Positions 8,282 to 16,787 of a DNA stretch of 64,000 nucleotides are shown piece after piece. The stretch covers positions 1 to 64,000 of the forward strand of contig JAVJVZ010000008.1 of the NCBI GenBank assembly GCA_040220855.1. The letters run 5' to 3'. Within the stretch, counting starts at the first letter, position 1. Every line of letters begins with the position of its first letter. The stretch comes from JACKNG01 sp040220855. GTDB taxonomy: Bacteria > Pseudomonadota > Gammaproteobacteria > Ga0077536. Both the position numbers and the translations under genes were made by a program. A model generated the notes under the pieces. It made no database searches and was not told where the DNA came from. It saw only the letters and a program-made list of their open reading frames with translations.

Positions 8282-9718
8282 ATGGATCGACGACTGCAGC
8301 AGATGTCGGCGGCACGCGTACTCGTCGTCGGCGATCTGATCCTCGACCGCTATTGGCACGGCGCGACGCGGCGCATCTCGCCCGAGGCGCCGGTGCCGGT
8401 CGTCCTGGTAGACGATGTCGTCGAACGCGTCGGCGGTGCGGCCAACGTCGCCGCGAATGCGGCCGCGCTTGGCGCGCGTGTCGCGCTGGTCGGCGTGGTT
8501 GGCACCGACGCCGCCGGCGCGGCGCTGCAACAGCTCTGCACCGAGCAGGGAATCGAGACGGACTTTGCCCACGCTGACGACTTCGCGACGATCGTCAAGC
8601 TGCGGGTGGTCAGCCAGCACCAGCAGCTCGTGCGCATCGATTTCGAGCGCCCGATGGTGGACAGCCAGTCGGCGGCGGTGCTGGCGGCCGTCGAACGCCA
8701 GCTCACCGGAGCGGACGTGGTGGTGGTTTCCGATTACGCCAAGGGTGCCGCGGCACGTGTCGGCGAAGTCATCGCTCTGGCTGCGCGCCATGGCAAACCG
8801 GTCGTGGTCGATCCCAAGGGGACCGATTTCTCGCGGTACGCGGGGGCCACTGTGCTCACGCCCAACCTGCACGAGTTCGAGGCGGTGGTGGGCGCGTGCG
8901 CTTCGCTCGAGGTCCTCGTCGAGCGCGGATTGCGCCTACTCGACGAAGTGCGGCTGGGCGCGCTGCTGGTGACGCGTGGTGACGCCGGCATGACGCTGCT
9001 CGAAGCCGGCGCTGCCCCGGTACACGTCGACGCGCAGGCCCACGACGTGTTCGATGTCACCGGCGCCGGCGATACCGTGTGCGGGGTGCTCGCGGTAGCG
9101 CTCGCCGCGGGTTGTGCACTGCCTGCGGCAGTCGCGCTGGCCAACACGGCCGCCGGCCTGGTGGTTGGCAAGTTCGGCGCGGCGACCGTCGGCGTCGACG
9201 AGATCGATGCGGCCCTGACCGGGCGCGAAGGGGTGCGGCGCGGCGTTCTGCAGCGTGACGAGCTGCTCGTCGAGTGCGCCCGTGCGCGACGCCGCGGCGA
9301 GCGCATCGTGATGACGAACGGCTGCTTCGACCTCCTGCACGAAGGCCACGTGCGCTACCTCGCCGAGGCGAAGACGCTCGGCAACCGGCTCGTCGTTGCC
9401 GTCAACGATGACGCCTCGGTGCGCACATTGAAGGGCGAGGAGCGTCCGCTCAACCCGCTTGCGTCACGCATGCACGTACTCGCCGCACTCGACGTGGTCG
9501 ACTGGGTGGTGCCGTTCGGCGGCGCCACGCCGCGCGACCTGATTGCGGCAGTGCTGCCGGACGTGCTGGTCAAGGGTGGCGACTACGCGGTCACCGACAT
9601 TGCCGGCGCGCCCGAAGTCATCGCCGCTGGTGGCCAGGTGATGACGCTGAGCTACCACGCGGGGCACTCGACCACCGGGCTCATCGCACGAATCGATGGT
9701 GGAGGACACGGCGCATGA
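8282..9718 (+). CDS. hldE: Bifunctional heptose-7-phosphate kinase / heptose-1-phosphate adenylyltransferase HldE
   Basis: Makes ADP-D-glycero-beta-D-manno-heptose for the LPS inner core. The N-terminal ribokinase-like domain (about 1-320) shows GGAANVAANAAALGA and the anion-hole DVTGAGDTVCG. The C-terminal nucleotidyltransferase domain (about 340-478) shows MTNGCFDLLHEGHVRYL and LVKGGDY. At 478 residues it is the usual fused length. The ATG at 8282 is chosen because it starts the family N-terminus (RVLVVGDLILDRYW follows) and has GGAG upstream. The stop overlaps hldD by four bases. Confidence 0.95.
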   Translation: MDRRLQQMSAARVLVVGDLILDRYWHGATRRISPEAPVPVVLVDDVVERVGGAANVAANAAALGARVALVGVVGTDAAGAALQQLCTEQGIETDFAHADDFATIVKLRVVSQHQQLVRIDFERPMVDSQSAAVLAAVERQLTGADVVVVSDYAKGAAARVGEVIALAARHGKPVVVDPKGTDFSRYAGATVLTPNLHEFEAVVGACASLEVLVERGLRLLDEVRLGALLVTRGDAGMTLLEAGAAPVHVDAQAHDVFDVTGAGDTVCGVLAVALAAGCALPAAVALANTAAGLVVGKFGAATVGVDEIDAALTGREGVRRGVLQRDELLVECARARRRGERIVMTNGCFDLLHEGHVRYLAEAKTLGNRLVVAVNDDASVRTLKGEERPLNPLASRMHVLAALDVVDWVVPFGGATPRDLIAAVLPDVLVKGGDYAVTDIAGAPEVIAAGGQVMTLSYHAGHSTTGLIARIDGGGHGA

Positions 9719-10662
9719 TCGTGGTGACCGGTGCTGCCGGCTTCATTGGCAGCAATCTCGTTCGGGCGCTCAACGCGCGCGGCCGCGACGACATCCTGGT
9801 GGTCGAGGATCTCAGCGACGGGCACAGGGCACTCAACCTGGCGGACTGTCGTATTGCCGATTATCTCGATCACGCCGAGTGCCGTCGCCTGCTGGAGGGT
9901 GGTGGCACGCTCGCCACGGCGGTCGAGACGGTGTTTCACCTCGGCGCGTGCTCGGACACCACCGAATGGGATGGTCGCTTCATGATGGAGCGCAACTTCG
10001 TCTTTTCGCGCGCACTGCTCGAACACTGCTCCGCGCGCGGTATCCCGCTGGTATACGCGTCCAGCGCCGCAGTCTACGGCGCCGGCGCCAGCTTCGCCGA
10101 AGACCCTGCCAACGAGCGCCCGCTGAACGTCTATGGCTATTCGAAGCTCGCCTTCGACCAGTATCTGCGTCACCGCTTGCCCGCGCTGGAATCGCTGGTC
10201 GTCGGTCTGCGCTACTTCAACGTCTACGGACCTCGTGAGCAGCACAAGGGGCGCATGGCTAGCGTCGCATGGCACCTCTTTCGCCAGCTCGAAGAGAGCG
10301 ATTGCATGCGTCTGTTCGGGGCCTCGCATGGCTGTGCGGCGGGTGAGCAGAAGCGCGATTTCGTGCACGTCGATGACGTCGTGGACGTCACCTTGTGGGC
10401 GGCCAGCCTGCAGAGCGACCGCAGTGGTATCTACAACTGCGGCACGGGGCGGGCGGAGACGTTCAATGCCGTGGCCCGCGCGATCGCGGCGGCGCATGGC
10501 GGCGGTGAGATCACGTACATCGAATTTCCTGCCGAGTTGCGCGAAGCCTACCAGGCATATACCTGCGCGGACCTGACGCGCCTGCGCGCGGCGGGTTACG
10601 CCGGCGCGTTTCGCGATGTGGCGCAGGGTGTCGGGGAGTACGTGCGCTGGTTAAGTTCCTGA
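9715..10662 (+). CDS. hldD: ADP-L-glycero-D-manno-heptose 6-epimerase HldD
   Basis: 315-residue short-chain dehydrogenase/epimerase that converts the product of HldE to the L-glycero form used by heptosyltransferases. The N-terminal NADP-binding motif is VTGAAGFIGSN, the substrate loop is HLGACSDTTEWDG, and the catalytic YxxxK is YGYSKLAFDQYL. It starts within the hldE stop (ATGA overlap) and its own stop overlaps the likely waaA start, so hldE-hldD-waaA is one translationally coupled unit. Confidence 0.95.
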   Translation: MIVVTGAAGFIGSNLVRALNARGRDDILVVEDLSDGHRALNLADCRIADYLDHAECRRLLEGGGTLATAVETVFHLGACSDTTEWDGRFMMERNFVFSRALLEHCSARGIPLVYASSAAVYGAGASFAEDPANERPLNVYGYSKLAFDQYLRHRLPALESLVVGLRYFNVYGPREQHKGRMASVAWHLFRQLEESDCMRLFGASHGCAAGEQKRDFVHVDDVVDVTLWAASLQSDRSGIYNCGTGRAETFNAVARAIAAAHGGGEITYIEFPAELREAYQAYTCADLTRLRAAGYAGAFRDVAQGVGEYVRWLSS

Positions 10663-11933
10663 GGGCTCTCTACACGGCGCTGTTCGCGCTGTTGCTGCCG
10701 CTGCTCCTGGGCCGTATCGTCTGGCGCGGCTGGCGCGATCCCGAGCAGCGTGCGCGCTGGCACGAACGTTTCGGCTGGTACCGCGACGGGGCGCCGGCGC
10801 CGCACCCGGTGTGGGTTCACGCGGTCTCGGTCGGCGAGGCGATGGCTGCCGTGCCGCTGGTCCGTGCCCTGCGAGAGCACCGCCCGGGGTTGCGCATCGT
10901 CGTTACCACGACCACCACGACCGGCGCCGACACCGTGCGGCGCATGCTCGGCGACAGCGTCACCCACGCCTACTTCGCCTACGACCTGCCGCCGTTCGTG
11001 CGGGCCTTCCTGCAGCGCTTCCGTCCGCACCTGCTGGTGGTGCTGGAGACGGAACTATGGCCCAACACCTTCGCGGCCTGTCGTGCCGCGGGCGTCGCGG
11101 TGCTGCTCGCCAATGCGCGACTCTCGGCGCGCTCTTTGCGCGGGTACCAGCTGCTCGCGCCGCTGGCGCGTGACATCGTCGCCGACATCGATTGCATCGC
11201 CGCCCAGGGCGATACCGACGCCGCACGCTTTCGCGCGCTCGGCGCGCGGCGCGCGCAGTTGTGCGTGACGGGCAGTCTCAAGTTCGACCTGGTGCCGCCG
11301 CCGAGCCTGCGTGAGCAGGCCGAGGTGATGAGGCGCACCTTCGGTGTGAATCGGCCGGTGCTCATGTTCGGCAGCACGCGCGACGGCGAGGAGGTCTTGC
11401 TGCTGGAGGCCGTGCGGCAGCTCGCGCGCGAGTTCGCCTCCCTGCTGGTGATCCTCGCACCACGCCATCCCGAGCGCTTCGATGAAGTCGCGGCACTCTG
11501 CGTCGAGCAGGGTCTCGAGGTGGCCCGCTACAGCCACGACGATGATTGCACGCCCGCGACCGCGATCTATCTCGTCGACGTGATGGGCGAGTTGCCACGC
11601 TTCTACGCGGCCGCCGACGTCGCCTTCGTGGGCGGCAGCCTGCTGCCCTATGGCGGCCAGAACGTGCTGGAGCCGGCCGCCCTGGGGACGCCGGTGCTGA
11701 GTGGCCCGCACACGCATAACTTCGCCGAGATCTGTGCGCTCCTGCGTGACGCCGGCGCGCTCGTCGTCGTCGAGGACGTCGACGCGCTGGTTGCCGGCGC
11801 AGGGCATTGGTTGCGCGACAGCAACGAACGTGACCGCGTCGGGCGCATTGCCGAAGGCGTCGTTCGTACGCATCGGGGGGCTACGGCGCGTACCCTCGAA
11901 CTGATCGAATCGCGCCTGCCGGCCCCCGGCTGA
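10659..11933 (+). CDS. waaA: 3-deoxy-D-manno-octulosonic acid transferase WaaA (KdtA)
   Basis: Inner-membrane glycosyltransferase (GT30) that adds Kdo to lipid IVA. An N-terminal hydrophobic anchor is followed by the acceptor motif VHAVSVGEAMAA with the conserved glutamate, and the C-terminal donor site YGGQNVLEPAALGTPVLSG. A conservative start would be TTG at 10692, but family-like anchor sequence (RALYTALFALLLPLLLGR) continues upstream to a CTG at 10659. That CTG overlaps the hldD stop as CTGA and gives 424 residues, the usual family length. The start is therefore uncertain by 33 bp. Confidence 0.92.
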   Translation: MRALYTALFALLLPLLLGRIVWRGWRDPEQRARWHERFGWYRDGAPAPHPVWVHAVSVGEAMAAVPLVRALREHRPGLRIVVTTTTTTGADTVRRMLGDSVTHAYFAYDLPPFVRAFLQRFRPHLLVVLETELWPNTFAACRAAGVAVLLANARLSARSLRGYQLLAPLARDIVADIDCIAAQGDTDAARFRALGARRAQLCVTGSLKFDLVPPPSLREQAEVMRRTFGVNRPVLMFGSTRDGEEVLLLEAVRQLAREFASLLVILAPRHPERFDEVAALCVEQGLEVARYSHDDDCTPATAIYLVDVMGELPRFYAAADVAFVGGSLLPYGGQNVLEPAALGTPVLSGPHTHNFAEICALLRDAGALVVVEDVDALVAGAGHWLRDSNERDRVGRIAEGVVRTHRGATARTLELIESRLPAPG

Positions 11934-12028
11934 GGCGATGTCGGCGCAGTCGTGGCGCGGGTCTCAGCTTTGCGCCGGGTTGACCGCTACACTTGGCAAT
12001 ATCAGGCCGTGAACGGGAGTGTGGGGCG

Positions 12029-12643
12029 ATGAGTCGGTGTGCTCTTGGGGTGTTCTCTTGGCTTCTGGTGCTCGCCGCGGGCAGTTCCTTGCCGGCGGCA
12101 GCGCAGCAGGCTTTCGCCTATCCGAATGCTGGCCAGACCGAAGCGCAGCAGTCGCAGGATCGCTACGAGTGCCACCAGTGGGCCGTGGCCCAGAGCGGCT
12201 TCGACCCGAGCACCGCGGCGCCGCTGCCGGGGCGGCCTGCCATGCCGCCACCGCCGCCGACGGCGGGCTACAGCGATCAACCGCGTGCCACGCGCAGCGG
12301 CGGCCTGCTCGGCATCGGCGACGGCGGCTTCTTCGAAGGGGGTGGCATGATTGGGGATGCCGCCACGGGTGCCGCGCTCGGTGCGGCGGGCGGCGCGCTC
12401 GCCGGCGATGCCGGTGAGGGCGCGGCGATTGGCGCGCTGGCATCGACCGTGTTCGGTGCGCTGACGCGTTCGACCAGCCGCCCGGCGCCTGCGCCGGCGC
12501 CGCCACCGCCGGCGGCCGATTACTACTACCAGCAGCAGGCACAGGCGTCCGAGCAGGCACAGCATTATCGCCTCGAACAGGTGTCGGCCTATAACCGGGC
12601 CTTCGGCGCCTGCATGACAGCGCGCGATTACACGGTGAATTGA
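12029..12643 (+). CDS. Secreted glycine-zipper protein
   Basis: 204 residues. Signal peptide (MSRCALGVFSWLLVLAAGSSLPAAAQQ), a short domain with YECHQWAVAQSGFDP, a proline-rich linker, a glycine-zipper segment (IGDAATGAALGAAGGALAGDA...) and a C-terminal YNRAFGACMTARDYTV. The two cysteine-bearing end pieces (YECHQWA and FGACMTARDYTV) are typical of the YMGG-like glycine-zipper family found next to envelope genes. Function unknown, probably outer-membrane or periplasmic. The ATG at 12029 has GGAG upstream and starts directly at the signal peptide. Confidence 0.8.
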   Translation: MSRCALGVFSWLLVLAAGSSLPAAAQQAFAYPNAGQTEAQQSQDRYECHQWAVAQSGFDPSTAAPLPGRPAMPPPPPTAGYSDQPRATRSGGLLGIGDGGFFEGGGMIGDAATGAALGAAGGALAGDAGEGAAIGALASTVFGALTRSTSRPAPAPAPPPPAADYYYQQQAQASEQAQHYRLEQVSAYNRAFGACMTARDYTVN

Positions 12644-12660
12644 GCGCGCCTGAGCGCCCT

Positions 12661-12805
12661 AACAGGCTGGTGAAAAACCACTGCGGGGACGGTCTGCGGC
12701 GTTGCGCACTCGCCTGCGGTCCTCGTTGATCCACGTGAACGCCGATCCTCGGCTCGCACGCGCCGTGCAGCCCGCAGGCCTCGCGACGTTCTTCACCAGC
12801 CTGCT
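12661..12805. repeat. MITE-like dispersed repeat with 18-bp terminal inverted repeats
   Basis: A 145-bp element lies between two convergent genes. The left end (12661-12678, beginning AACAGGCTGGTGAA) and right end (12788-12805) are inverted repeats matching at 16 of 18 positions. The interior is not coding. Translated fragments such as GLVKNVARP resemble the short hypothetical reading frames produced by similar non-autonomous repeats in other proteobacterial genomes; that recollection is not verified here. No clear target-site duplication is seen. Confidence 0.6.
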
Positions 12806-12828
12806 GATGCCTGCGGCCGGACGCCGCG

Positions 12829-13392
12829 TCAGCGCAGCAGCGTCTGGATTGCCTTGAACTGCGGATGGGTCGAGGCACCCATCCATTCGAATACGACCGA
12901 CTCGGCGCTGACCACCTGGACCGCGTTCTGCCGCATGCGGTCGAGGGCATTCTGGTAGTTCTCGAGTCGCCGTGAGCAGATCGCGTCTTCGACCACGAAC
13001 ACCTCGAGTCCTGCGCGTTGCAGGTCGAGCGCGGTCTGCAGTACGCATACGTGCGCTTCCATGCCGACCAGCACCACCTGTTCACGCGCACTGCTGCGCA
13101 GCGCGGCTTCGAATCCCTCGGCACCGCAGCACGAGAAGCTCTGCTTTTCGAAGGTGGTCGTCGCCGGCGGCAGTGCCTCGGCAACGGTCGCGTGAGTCGC
13201 GCCGAGGCCCTGCGGGTACTGCTCGGTCTTGAACACCGGGATGTCCAGCAGGCCGCTCGAACGCGCCAGCAGGGTGGTGTTCAGCAGGACACGGTTGAGT
13301 ACCTTGCCGGGCATGGCGTCGCCGAGGCGCTGCTGGATGTCGACGACGACGACGAGGGAACGTTCTGCCTGGCAGGACAGCACTCTGGACAT
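12829..13392 (-). CDS. Isochorismatase-family cysteine hydrolase
   Basis: 187 residues, a single isochorismatase-fold domain. Visible catalytic candidates are the aspartate in LVVVVDIQQRL, a lysine in FEKQSFSCCG and the nucleophile cysteine in GMEAHVCVLQTALDL. The sequence is closest to the YcaC-like/uncharacterised hydrolase branch rather than to nicotinamidases, since no metal-binding histidine set is evident. The substrate is unknown. The ATG at 13392 opens the domain directly; the upstream extension of the frame is not family-like and would run into tolC. Confidence 0.85.
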   Translation of the reverse strand: MSRVLSCQAERSLVVVVDIQQRLGDAMPGKVLNRVLLNTTLLARSSGLLDIPVFKTEQYPQGLGATHATVAEALPPATTTFEKQSFSCCGAEGFEAALRSSAREQVVLVGMEAHVCVLQTALDLQRAGLEVFVVEDAICSRRLENYQNALDRMRQNAVQVVSAESVVFEWMGASTHPQFKAIQTLLR

Positions 13393-13604
13393 GATGCGGA
13401 CTCCGGGGTGGATTTCATGGGAGGGCGGGGCGGCCAGGGCGGCAGGGTCATGCCGCCGGCCGCGGGGACTTCTCGTGCCTGCCCGCGGGGCGAGTATGGC
13501 GAGCCAGGGCGCCGTACCAACCGGCGACGGACGACGGGGCGCACGAGGCCGGTGGTTCTCCCCGTTCGCGCGCCGGGCGTCTCGCGAGCGTCGCCACCAT
13601 CCGG

Positions 13605-14999
13605 CTAACGTGACGACAGCGCCGGATCCGCGGTTGCGTCGGACTGCGTGAGCCAGCTGTTCGCGGCGGCGAGGTCTTCCGGCGACAGGCTGCCGGCCGC
13701 CTTCTTCAGGCGCAGCATGTCGATGATGTAGTCGTAGCGCGCCCGCGCCAGGTCGCGCTTCGCCTCGGACAGCACGCGCTCGGCGGCGACCACGTCGACC
13801 GCGGTGCGCGTACCGACTTCGAAACCGGCGCGGGTCGACTCCAGCGCGGTGGTCGACGAGACCACGGCCTGCTCCAGTGCCTTCACCGAGCTGATGCGCG
13901 TGATCACGCCGAGATACGCCTGCCGCGTGTCGCGCTGTACGGCACGGCGCGACTGTTCGAGGCGATCGAGGGTGGCGCGGTGCTCGTGCTCCGCCTCGCG
14001 CGTCTGCGACAGTACGCGCCCACCGCTGTAGAGCGGCAGGTTGAGCTCGAGGTTGATCTCGCTCTGGTGCACCTTGGCGGAGCCGAAGCGGCCGCCCGCG
14101 CGGTTGAAGTTGTGTCCACCGACGATGTCGAGGGTCGGGTAGTGCTGCGCCGTCTGACGCGAGATCTCCTCGCGCGCGATGTCGGTGGCGACGAGCGAGG
14201 CGGCGATTTCGAGATTGTGCTCGATGGCAGTATTCGTCCACGCATCGATGTCCTGCGGCTCGGGCACCAGCAGCGGCATGTCGTCACCGAGGACGAGGAG
14301 GTCGTCGTGGTAGCTCGCGGTCACCTCGCGCAGCGCTTCGATCGCATTCTCGATGGCATTCTGCGCGCTGATTTCGTCGGCCAGCGCGCGGTCGTAGCCG
14401 GCCTGTGCTTCCTGTACGTCGGTAATCGCGATCAGGCCGACCTCGAAGCGCTGGCGGGCCTGCTCGAGCTGGCGCTCGAGCGATTGCTTCGCGGCGCGCG
14501 CGAACTGCAGGCTGTCGCGTGCCGCGAGAACCTCGAAGTAACGTTCGGCCACGCGCAGGAGCAGATCCTGGCGCGCCACCACCACCTCGAGCTGGGCCTG
14601 CTGCAGGCGCTTGTCGGCCTGGCGCAGCGCGATGATACGGTCGTGGTGATAAACCGGTTGCTCGAGGCTGACGCCGTAGTTGTGCTGCATGTAGTACACC
14701 AGGCCCTGTGCACCGAACGCGTTCTGCAGCTCGATGTCCTGGCGCACGCGCCCGGTACCGGCACGGAAGGACAGCGACGGCAGGAACAATTCGGCCTTGG
14801 CCTGCGGGATGCCTTCGGCGATCGCCAGTGCCGAGGCCTGCGCTTCGCGGTAGACCGGGTCACGCTGCTCGGCCGCTTCGAGCACGTCGAGCAGGTCGGT
14901 AGCAGCCGTCGCCGGGGCAGCCACGATGACCATGCAGAGCAGGGCGGTCGCACGGTAAGAGCGGCGCCGGGCGCGGGCGGGATACGGGTGAGGCCGCAC
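13605..14999 (-). CDS. tolC: TolC-family outer-membrane channel
   Basis: Outer-membrane efflux/type I secretion duct, about 464 residues from a GTG at 14999. Signal peptide (YRATALLCMVIVAAPATA), then the repeated OEP halves: the first starts at LLDVLEAAEQRDPVYREAQA, the second near IEHNLEIAASLVATDIAREE. The long helical segments are alanine/glutamine/arginine-rich as expected. The start is ambiguous: an upstream TTG at 15038 would overlap pcm by 35 bp, while the GTG lies 4 bp after the pcm stop and directly before the signal peptide. The gene is co-transcribed with pcm. Confidence 0.9.
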   Translation of the reverse strand: MRPHPYPARARRRSYRATALLCMVIVAAPATAATDLLDVLEAAEQRDPVYREAQASALAIAEGIPQAKAELFLPSLSFRAGTGRVRQDIELQNAFGAQGLVYYMQHNYGVSLEQPVYHHDRIIALRQADKRLQQAQLEVVVARQDLLLRVAERYFEVLAARDSLQFARAAKQSLERQLEQARQRFEVGLIAITDVQEAQAGYDRALADEISAQNAIENAIEALREVTASYHDDLLVLGDDMPLLVPEPQDIDAWTNTAIEHNLEIAASLVATDIAREEISRQTAQHYPTLDIVGGHNFNRAGGRFGSAKVHQSEINLELNLPLYSGGRVLSQTREAEHEHRATLDRLEQSRRAVQRDTRQAYLGVITRISSVKALEQAVVSSTTALESTRAGFEVGTRTAVDVVAAERVLSEAKRDLARARYDYIIDMLRLKKAAGSLSPEDLAAANSWLTQSDATADPALSSR

Positions 15000-15003
15000 G
15001 GGA

Positions 15004-15663
15004 TCAGAATTCGAACTCGGGACGCGTCTCAGCCCCAATCAGCGGCGCCAGTTCGGTCTCGAACAGGCCCTCCGTCGTCCACGAGTCACGGCTCAGGCGC
15101 GTGACCAGGGTCGCTTCCATGACCGGTGCCTGGCCGAGCACGACGAACAAGCGGCCGCCAATCGCGAGTTGCTGTTCGATGGCCGCGCGGCGCACCGGGC
15201 ACGAGCCGGTCACAGCAATGACGTCGTAGGGCTCGGCCGTCGGCCAGCCGTCGAGCGCGTCGCCGACGTGCAGCTTGATGTTGTTCACCGCCGCTCGCCG
15301 CAGGTTGTCCTTGGCGCGCTGGGACAGGTCCTCGTGGTACTCGATACTGGTGACGTGCGCGCCGAGACTCGCGAGCAGCGCGGTGACATAGCCGCTGCCA
15401 GTGCCGATCTCGAGGATGCGGTCGCCCGCTTCGATCGCGAGTGCCTGCAGCATGCGCGCTTCGACCTTGGGTTGCATCATGTGCTGGCCGTGACCGATCG
15501 CGATGGCGGTGTCGGAAAAGGCAAGGTTGCGGTACTCCTCGGGCACGAACAGCTCGCGGTGCACCGTCGTGCAGGCGTCGAGCACGCGGGCATCGAGCAC
15601 CTCCCACGGGCGAATCTGCTGTTCGACCATGTTGAAGCGGGCGACTTCTAGATCAAGCGACAT
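15004..15663 (-). CDS. pcm: Protein-L-isoaspartate O-methyltransferase family protein
   Basis: 219 residues, SAM-dependent methyltransferase that initiates repair of isoaspartyl sites. It opens with FNMVEQQIRPWEVLD, and motif I is ILEIGTGSGYVTALLA. The middle segment AIAIGHGQHMMQPKVEARM corresponds to the family's substrate-binding stretch, where true Pcm has a GxTISxP motif; that motif is altered here. This is therefore the TolC-associated Pcm paralogue type common in gammaproteobacteria, and its true substrate may differ. The start at 15663 gives the family N-terminus. Confidence 0.85.
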   Translation of the reverse strand: MSLDLEVARFNMVEQQIRPWEVLDARVLDACTTVHRELFVPEEYRNLAFSDTAIAIGHGQHMMQPKVEARMLQALAIEAGDRILEIGTGSGYVTALLASLGAHVTSIEYHEDLSQRAKDNLRRAAVNNIKLHVGDALDGWPTAEPYDVIAVTGSCPVRRAAIEQQLAIGGRLFVVLGQAPVMEATLVTRLSRDSWTTEGLFETELAPLIGAETRPEFEF

Positions 15664-15767
15664 CGGGTCTCGTCCAGGTGACATTGCATGGTGGCCGCGG
15701 CGGGCGGCGCCCTGCGCGATTGTATCTCGCGCCCCGATCGCGTGCATCCGCGCCGCGCCGGCGCCGA

Positions 15768-16787
15768 CTAGGGTGTCGCCGCCGTGATATCGTCGCCGTC
15801 CAGGCAGGCCAGGGCACCGGCGATTGCCGCATGTGCGGGCAGGTCGCCGTGTTCGCTCAGGTACCGGCGCCAGCGCCGCGCGCCGGGCACGCCCTGGAAT
15901 AGGTTCACGAGGTGGCGGGTCAGCACGCGCGTCGGCGTACCGCGTGCCTGCTCGACGGCGGCATAGCGCTGGTAGTGCGCCACCACGTCACGCTCGTCCG
16001 GCGCTGCCGACGGCCGCTCGAACAGCGCGGCCTCGAACGCGGCGAGACTCGCCGGCGCAGCGTAGGCGTGACGCCCGATCATGACGCCGTCGACCCCTGC
16101 GGTCTGGGCGCGCGCGGCGCTTGGCTCGGTGATGCCGCCATTGAGCACCACCACGAGCTGCGGCAGCTCCCGCTTGAGGCGATGCACCCAGGCATACTCG
16201 AGCGGGGGAATCTCGCGGTTCTCGCGCGGACTGAGACCTTGCAGCCAGGCCTTGCGGGCATGCACGTGAAACACCCGGCAGCCGGCTTCGGCCAGGCGTG
16301 CAACGAAGTCGCGCAAGTAGCCGTAGTCGTACAGGTCGTCGACGCCGAGTCGCGTCTTGACGGTCACTTCGACGCCGTCAGGAACCGCTGCGCGCATCGC
16401 GGCGACGCCGGCGGCAACGAGCGCCGGCTCGCGCATCAGGCAGGCACCGAAGGCGCCCGACTGGACACGCTCGCTGGGGCAGCCGCAATTGAGGTTGACC
16501 TCGACGTAACCGTGGGCGCTGGCGAGTGCGGCGCAGCGCGCGAGCGCTTCCGGCTCGCTCCCGCCGAGCTGGATTGCGAGTGGTTGCTCGCTGGCGTCGT
16601 AGGCGAGCAGGCGATCGCGCGGGCCATGCAGCAGTGCGCCGGTGGTGACCATCTCGGTGTACAGCCGGGCACGCGGACTGAACTGGCGTGCCAGGTAGCG
16701 GAAGTGCCGATCGGTCTTCTGCATCATCGGCGCCACGCACAAGCGCCACGGCGAGGCCGCAGGGGGTGTCGCGCCGGGCGCGCTCAT
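15768..16787 (-). CDS. dusA: tRNA-dihydrouridine synthase DusA
   Basis: 339-residue FMN enzyme that reduces uridines 20/20a in tRNA. TIM-barrel signatures: CVAPMMQKTDRHFRYLARQ, the active-site cysteine in VNLNCGCPSERVQSGAFGA, and the DusA-specific HARKAWLQGLSPRENREIP. The start overlaps the mutH stop by four bases, making it the third gene of a leftward glnD-mutH-dusA run. Confidence 0.94.
   Translation of the reverse strand: MSAPGATPPAASPWRLCVAPMMQKTDRHFRYLARQFSPRARLYTEMVTTGALLHGPRDRLLAYDASEQPLAIQLGGSEPEALARCAALASAHGYVEVNLNCGCPSERVQSGAFGACLMREPALVAAGVAAMRAAVPDGVEVTVKTRLGVDDLYDYGYLRDFVARLAEAGCRVFHVHARKAWLQGLSPRENREIPPLEYAWVHRLKRELPQLVVVLNGGITEPSAARAQTAGVDGVMIGRHAYAAPASLAAFEAALFERPSAAPDERDVVAHYQRYAAVEQARGTPTRVLTRHLVNLFQGVPGARRWRRYLSEHGDLPAHAAIAGALACLDGDDITAATP

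Noticed and set aside
12659..13048. A 129-codon minus-strand frame covering the repeat and the end of the isochorismatase gene.
   Set aside because: It runs through the inverted-repeat element and out of frame with a clear enzyme gene, and carries no recognisable protein.
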